Of a stretch of DNA of 8,539 nt, positions 7,063 through 8,539 are shown piece after piece. The position numbers and the translations under genes are program-made. Origin of the DNA: Chloroflexota bacterium. GTDB lineage: Bacteria > Chloroflexota > Dormibacteria > CF-121. The number at the start of each line of letters is the position of its first letter. Positions within the stretch are counted from its first letter, which is position 1. Where the stretch lies: the NCBI GenBank assembly GCA_005889285.1, contig VBFF01000156.1, positions 1 to 8,539 of the forward strand, read 5' to 3'. The notes beneath the pieces are model-generated. The model searched no databases and was not told the DNA's origin. It was given only the letters and a program-made list of their open reading frames with translations.

Positions 7063-7068
7063 ACTATA
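7063..7068 (-). promoter_or_regulatory. Candidate -10 box for the amidase gene
   Basis: TATAGT on the minus strand, about 65 bases before the amidase start. No good -35 box was found at 16-18 bases, so this is tentative. Confidence 0.25.
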
Positions 7069-7084
7069 ACCGACCCACCTCGGG

Positions 7085-7090
7085 CATAAT
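7085..7090 (+). promoter_or_regulatory. Candidate -10 box for the BON-domain gene (leaderless or short leader)
   Basis: CATAAT ends 10 bases before ATG 7101, which would put the transcription start at or just before the start codon. No Shine-Dalgarno sequence is visible in front of the ATG and the -35 region is poor. A second TATAAC at 7065-7070 would give a short normal leader instead. Confidence 0.3.
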
Positions 7091-7100
7091 TCCCTGAGTC

Positions 7101-8144
7101 ATGGACCTCACCTTCGCCGCCATCGTGATCATGAGCGGCTGGGTGGTCGCGATGGTTGCCGCCGGGATGGCGATGGCGCTGCGGCCGGGTGGCGTCGCCG
7201 TCCACTTTGCGCCGGCGGGCGCTCCCGTAGCGGGCGCGACCGGTCGGCGGGACGAGATCCTGCTCGGAGGCGAGGCGGAGGTACTGGGCAACGTCCGTGG
7301 GACGGTACGAGCCGTGCAGCTTGGTCCCGAGAACCGGCGGCTCCAGGACCTCGAACTGTCGACGGGACTGGGTTTGGAAGAGCGGCAGGTTCCATCCAAC
7401 GCCATCCTGTCGGCCGACGGCCGCGTGGTACGCCTGGCCGAGGGGTGGAGTGAGTCACCCGACGCATCCAGCACGGATGGCGCAAGCCTGCGTCGGGACA
7501 TGGTGGTGAGGAGCGCCGACCGTAAGCGCCTCGGCCGCCTCCGCCTGGTGTGCTTTGACCGAGCCTCGGGCACCGTAACGGGGCTGGTGGTCGCCGGTGG
7601 CGGAAAGCCCGACCTTCGGCTGCTTCCGATCGAGCGAGTGCGCGAGGCCGGCCCGAACGGCATCATCACAGATCTTCCGAAAGGCGAATGGGCGAGACTG
7701 CCTACCTTTGCGACCGATTGGGACATCAAGCAGGCGTTTACGGACCAGCTGATGTCTGACCCGGCGCTGCGGGCTCTTCAGCGCTCCGTCACGATCGATG
7801 TCCAGGATCAGGTGGTGACGCTGCGGGGATACGTGGCGGACCAATCCGAGGCGGAGCAGGTGGCGCGGGTCATCCGATCGGTGCCGGGCGTCATGCAAGT
7901 CGACCGCAAGCTCATCACGGACGACGACATGGCACGCGCGGTAACCGGCGCGATTCGCTCCGATCCGGCCTCGAGGGCCGCCGAGGTGCAGGTGAGCGCT
8001 CACCACGGCACCGTCGATATTACCGGCGTGGCGCCGGACCGGGCCGCCGTCCGGAGGATCGAATCCGTGGCGAGTCAAGTGCCCGGGGTACAGGTCGTCC
8101 ACAACATGGTCGCCGTTGCGCGGCCCACTGTCGCAACTGCCTAA
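7101..8144 (+). CDS. Membrane-anchored protein with two PRC-barrel-like regions and two BON domains
   Basis: A 347-residue protein. Seen: one N-terminal hydrophobic helix (about 4-27), then two related beta-rich segments at about 50-112 (GGEAEVLGNVRGTV...LSADGRVVRL) and 127-195 (RRDMVVRSADRKRLGRL...LPIERV) that resemble PRC-barrel repeats. Two BON domains follow, at about 206-273 (VTLRGYVAD...VPGVMQVDRKL) and 276-340 (VDITGVAPD...VPGVQVVHNMV), each with the conserved central glycine and the PGV-x-x-V ending. BON domains occur in envelope-stress and osmoprotective proteins and are thought to bind membrane lipids or polymers; PRC barrels are small adaptor folds. An envelope-maintenance role is the most I would infer. 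There is no enzymatic motif. It stands alone, divergent from the amidase, and ends before a strong hairpin. Confidence 0.85.
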   Translation: MDLTFAAIVIMSGWVVAMVAAGMAMALRPGGVAVHFAPAGAPVAGATGRRDEILLGGEAEVLGNVRGTVRAVQLGPENRRLQDLELSTGLGLEERQVPSNAILSADGRVVRLAEGWSESPDASSTDGASLRRDMVVRSADRKRLGRLRLVCFDRASGTVTGLVVAGGGKPDLRLLPIERVREAGPNGIITDLPKGEWARLPTFATDWDIKQAFTDQLMSDPALRALQRSVTIDVQDQVVTLRGYVADQSEAEQVARVIRSVPGVMQVDRKLITDDDMARAVTGAIRSDPASRAAEVQVSAHHGTVDITGVAPDRAAVRRIESVASQVPGVQVVHNMVAVARPTVATA

Positions 8145-8154
8145 AAGCGTGTAA

Positions 8155-8175
8155 GGGGCCGGACGGCCCGGCCCC
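8155..8175. terminator. GC-only hairpin between convergent genes, probable bidirectional terminator
   Basis: Eight perfect GC pairs (GGGGCCGG at 8155-8162, CCGGCCCC at 8168-8175) with a 5-base loop, 10 bases after the BON gene stop and 22 bases after the phosphoesterase stop read from the other side. No T-run follows on the plus strand; on the minus strand a short TTTT lies about 10 bases further on, so it is not a classic intrinsic terminator. Confidence 0.6.
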
Positions 8176-8197
8176 TCACTCCGAGATCCGAAGGTCG

Positions 8198-8539
8198 CTA
8201 ATCGCCGCCGGCTCGCGCGCCGAACACGCTCGAGAGATCGTTCACCGCCGCATCGCGCGTCCCCAGCGGGGCGAGACCGAAGCGATGTTCGATCGTGGAC
8301 AGCACGGAGGTCGTGTCGTACTGGGTGTGATCGACCACGAAGTCGCCGCGAAGACGCGGGGCAATGATCAGGGTTGGGAGCCGTGTTCCGGGGCCCCATT
8401 GATCGTGGGGACCAGCCGTTCCCCCTTGTCCGGGCGGCGCCACGTGGTCCCACTGACCGCCGAACTCGTCGTAAGTGGTGACGACCAGGGTGTCCTTCCG
8501 GCAGGCACTCCCCTCGATGCTCTTGAGCAGGTCGACCAG
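8198..8539 (-). CDS. Phosphoesterase family protein (phospholipase C/acid phosphatase type), C-terminal part, cut by window edge
   Basis: The last 113 residues of a gene that enters from the right edge. The segment VVTTYDEFGGQWDHVAPP matches the hallmark TYDE-x-GG-x-x-DHV-x-PP of the phosphoesterase family that holds non-haemolytic phospholipases C and AcpA-like acid phosphatases. It is followed by GPGTRLPTLIIAP and then VVDHTQYDTTSVLSTIEHRFGL, the usual C-terminal order in that family. Members are mostly exported and cleave phosphate esters or phospholipids. The catalytic N-terminal part and any signal peptide lie outside the window, so activity and location cannot be judged. The stop is TAG at 8198-8200, and the gene converges on the BON-domain gene with a shared hairpin between them. 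Confidence 0.88.
   Translation of the reverse strand: MVDLLKSIEGSACRKDTLVVTTYDEFGGQWDHVAPPGQGGTAGPHDQWGPGTRLPTLIIAPRLRGDFVVDHTQYDTTSVLSTIEHRFGLAPLGTRDAAVNDLSSVFGARAGGD

Noticed and set aside
8155..8175. Hairpin as part of a repeat family or attachment site
   Set aside because: No second copy was seen in the window and there is no integrase or tRNA. Its place between convergent stops fits a terminator.

Overview
This is a GC-rich bacterial window in which every gene is packed tightly. A lipoprotein-anchored binding protein, a Tat-exported amidase and a PRC/BON membrane protein suggest a soil or freshwater bacterium. Chloroflexota (Limnocylindria/Dormibacterota-like) or an actinobacterial relative is my guess from the gene style; this is inference and not shown by any marker gene.

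Left half (1-4149, minus strand): one operon read from right to left. It encodes a polar-amino-acid-type ABC transporter (lipoprotein binding protein, permease, ATPase), then an IclR-family regulator, then a YtcJ-like amidohydrolase that runs off the left edge. Permease-ATPase and ATPase-IclR overlap by 4 bases (ATGA and TTGA), so they are probably translationally coupled. A good sigma70-type promoter (TTGCCA, 17 bases, TATAAC) lies upstream of the binding protein, followed by two adjacent inverted repeats that could be operators.

Middle (4296-5252, plus strand): an arginase/agmatinase-family ureohydrolase is divergent from the transporter operon and shares a 146-base regulatory gap with it. 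The simplest reading is a catabolic unit: uptake of an amino-acid-like, perhaps guanidino, compound, hydrolysis by the ureohydrolase and further processing by the amidohydrolase, under the IclR regulator. The substrate cannot be read from the sequence.

Right half: a Tat-exported amidase-signature hydrolase (5249-6997, minus) converges on the ureohydrolase so closely that their stop codons overlap. A membrane-anchored protein with two PRC-barrel-like regions and two BON domains (7101-8144, plus) is divergent from the amidase and has almost no recognisable ribosome site. It ends in a GC-rich hairpin shared with the 3' end of a phospholipase C/acid phosphatase-type phosphoesterase (8198-8539, minus, cut by the right edge). 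No stretch above 300 bases lacks a gene. I saw no tRNA, rRNA, CRISPR array, insertion sequence or prophage gene.
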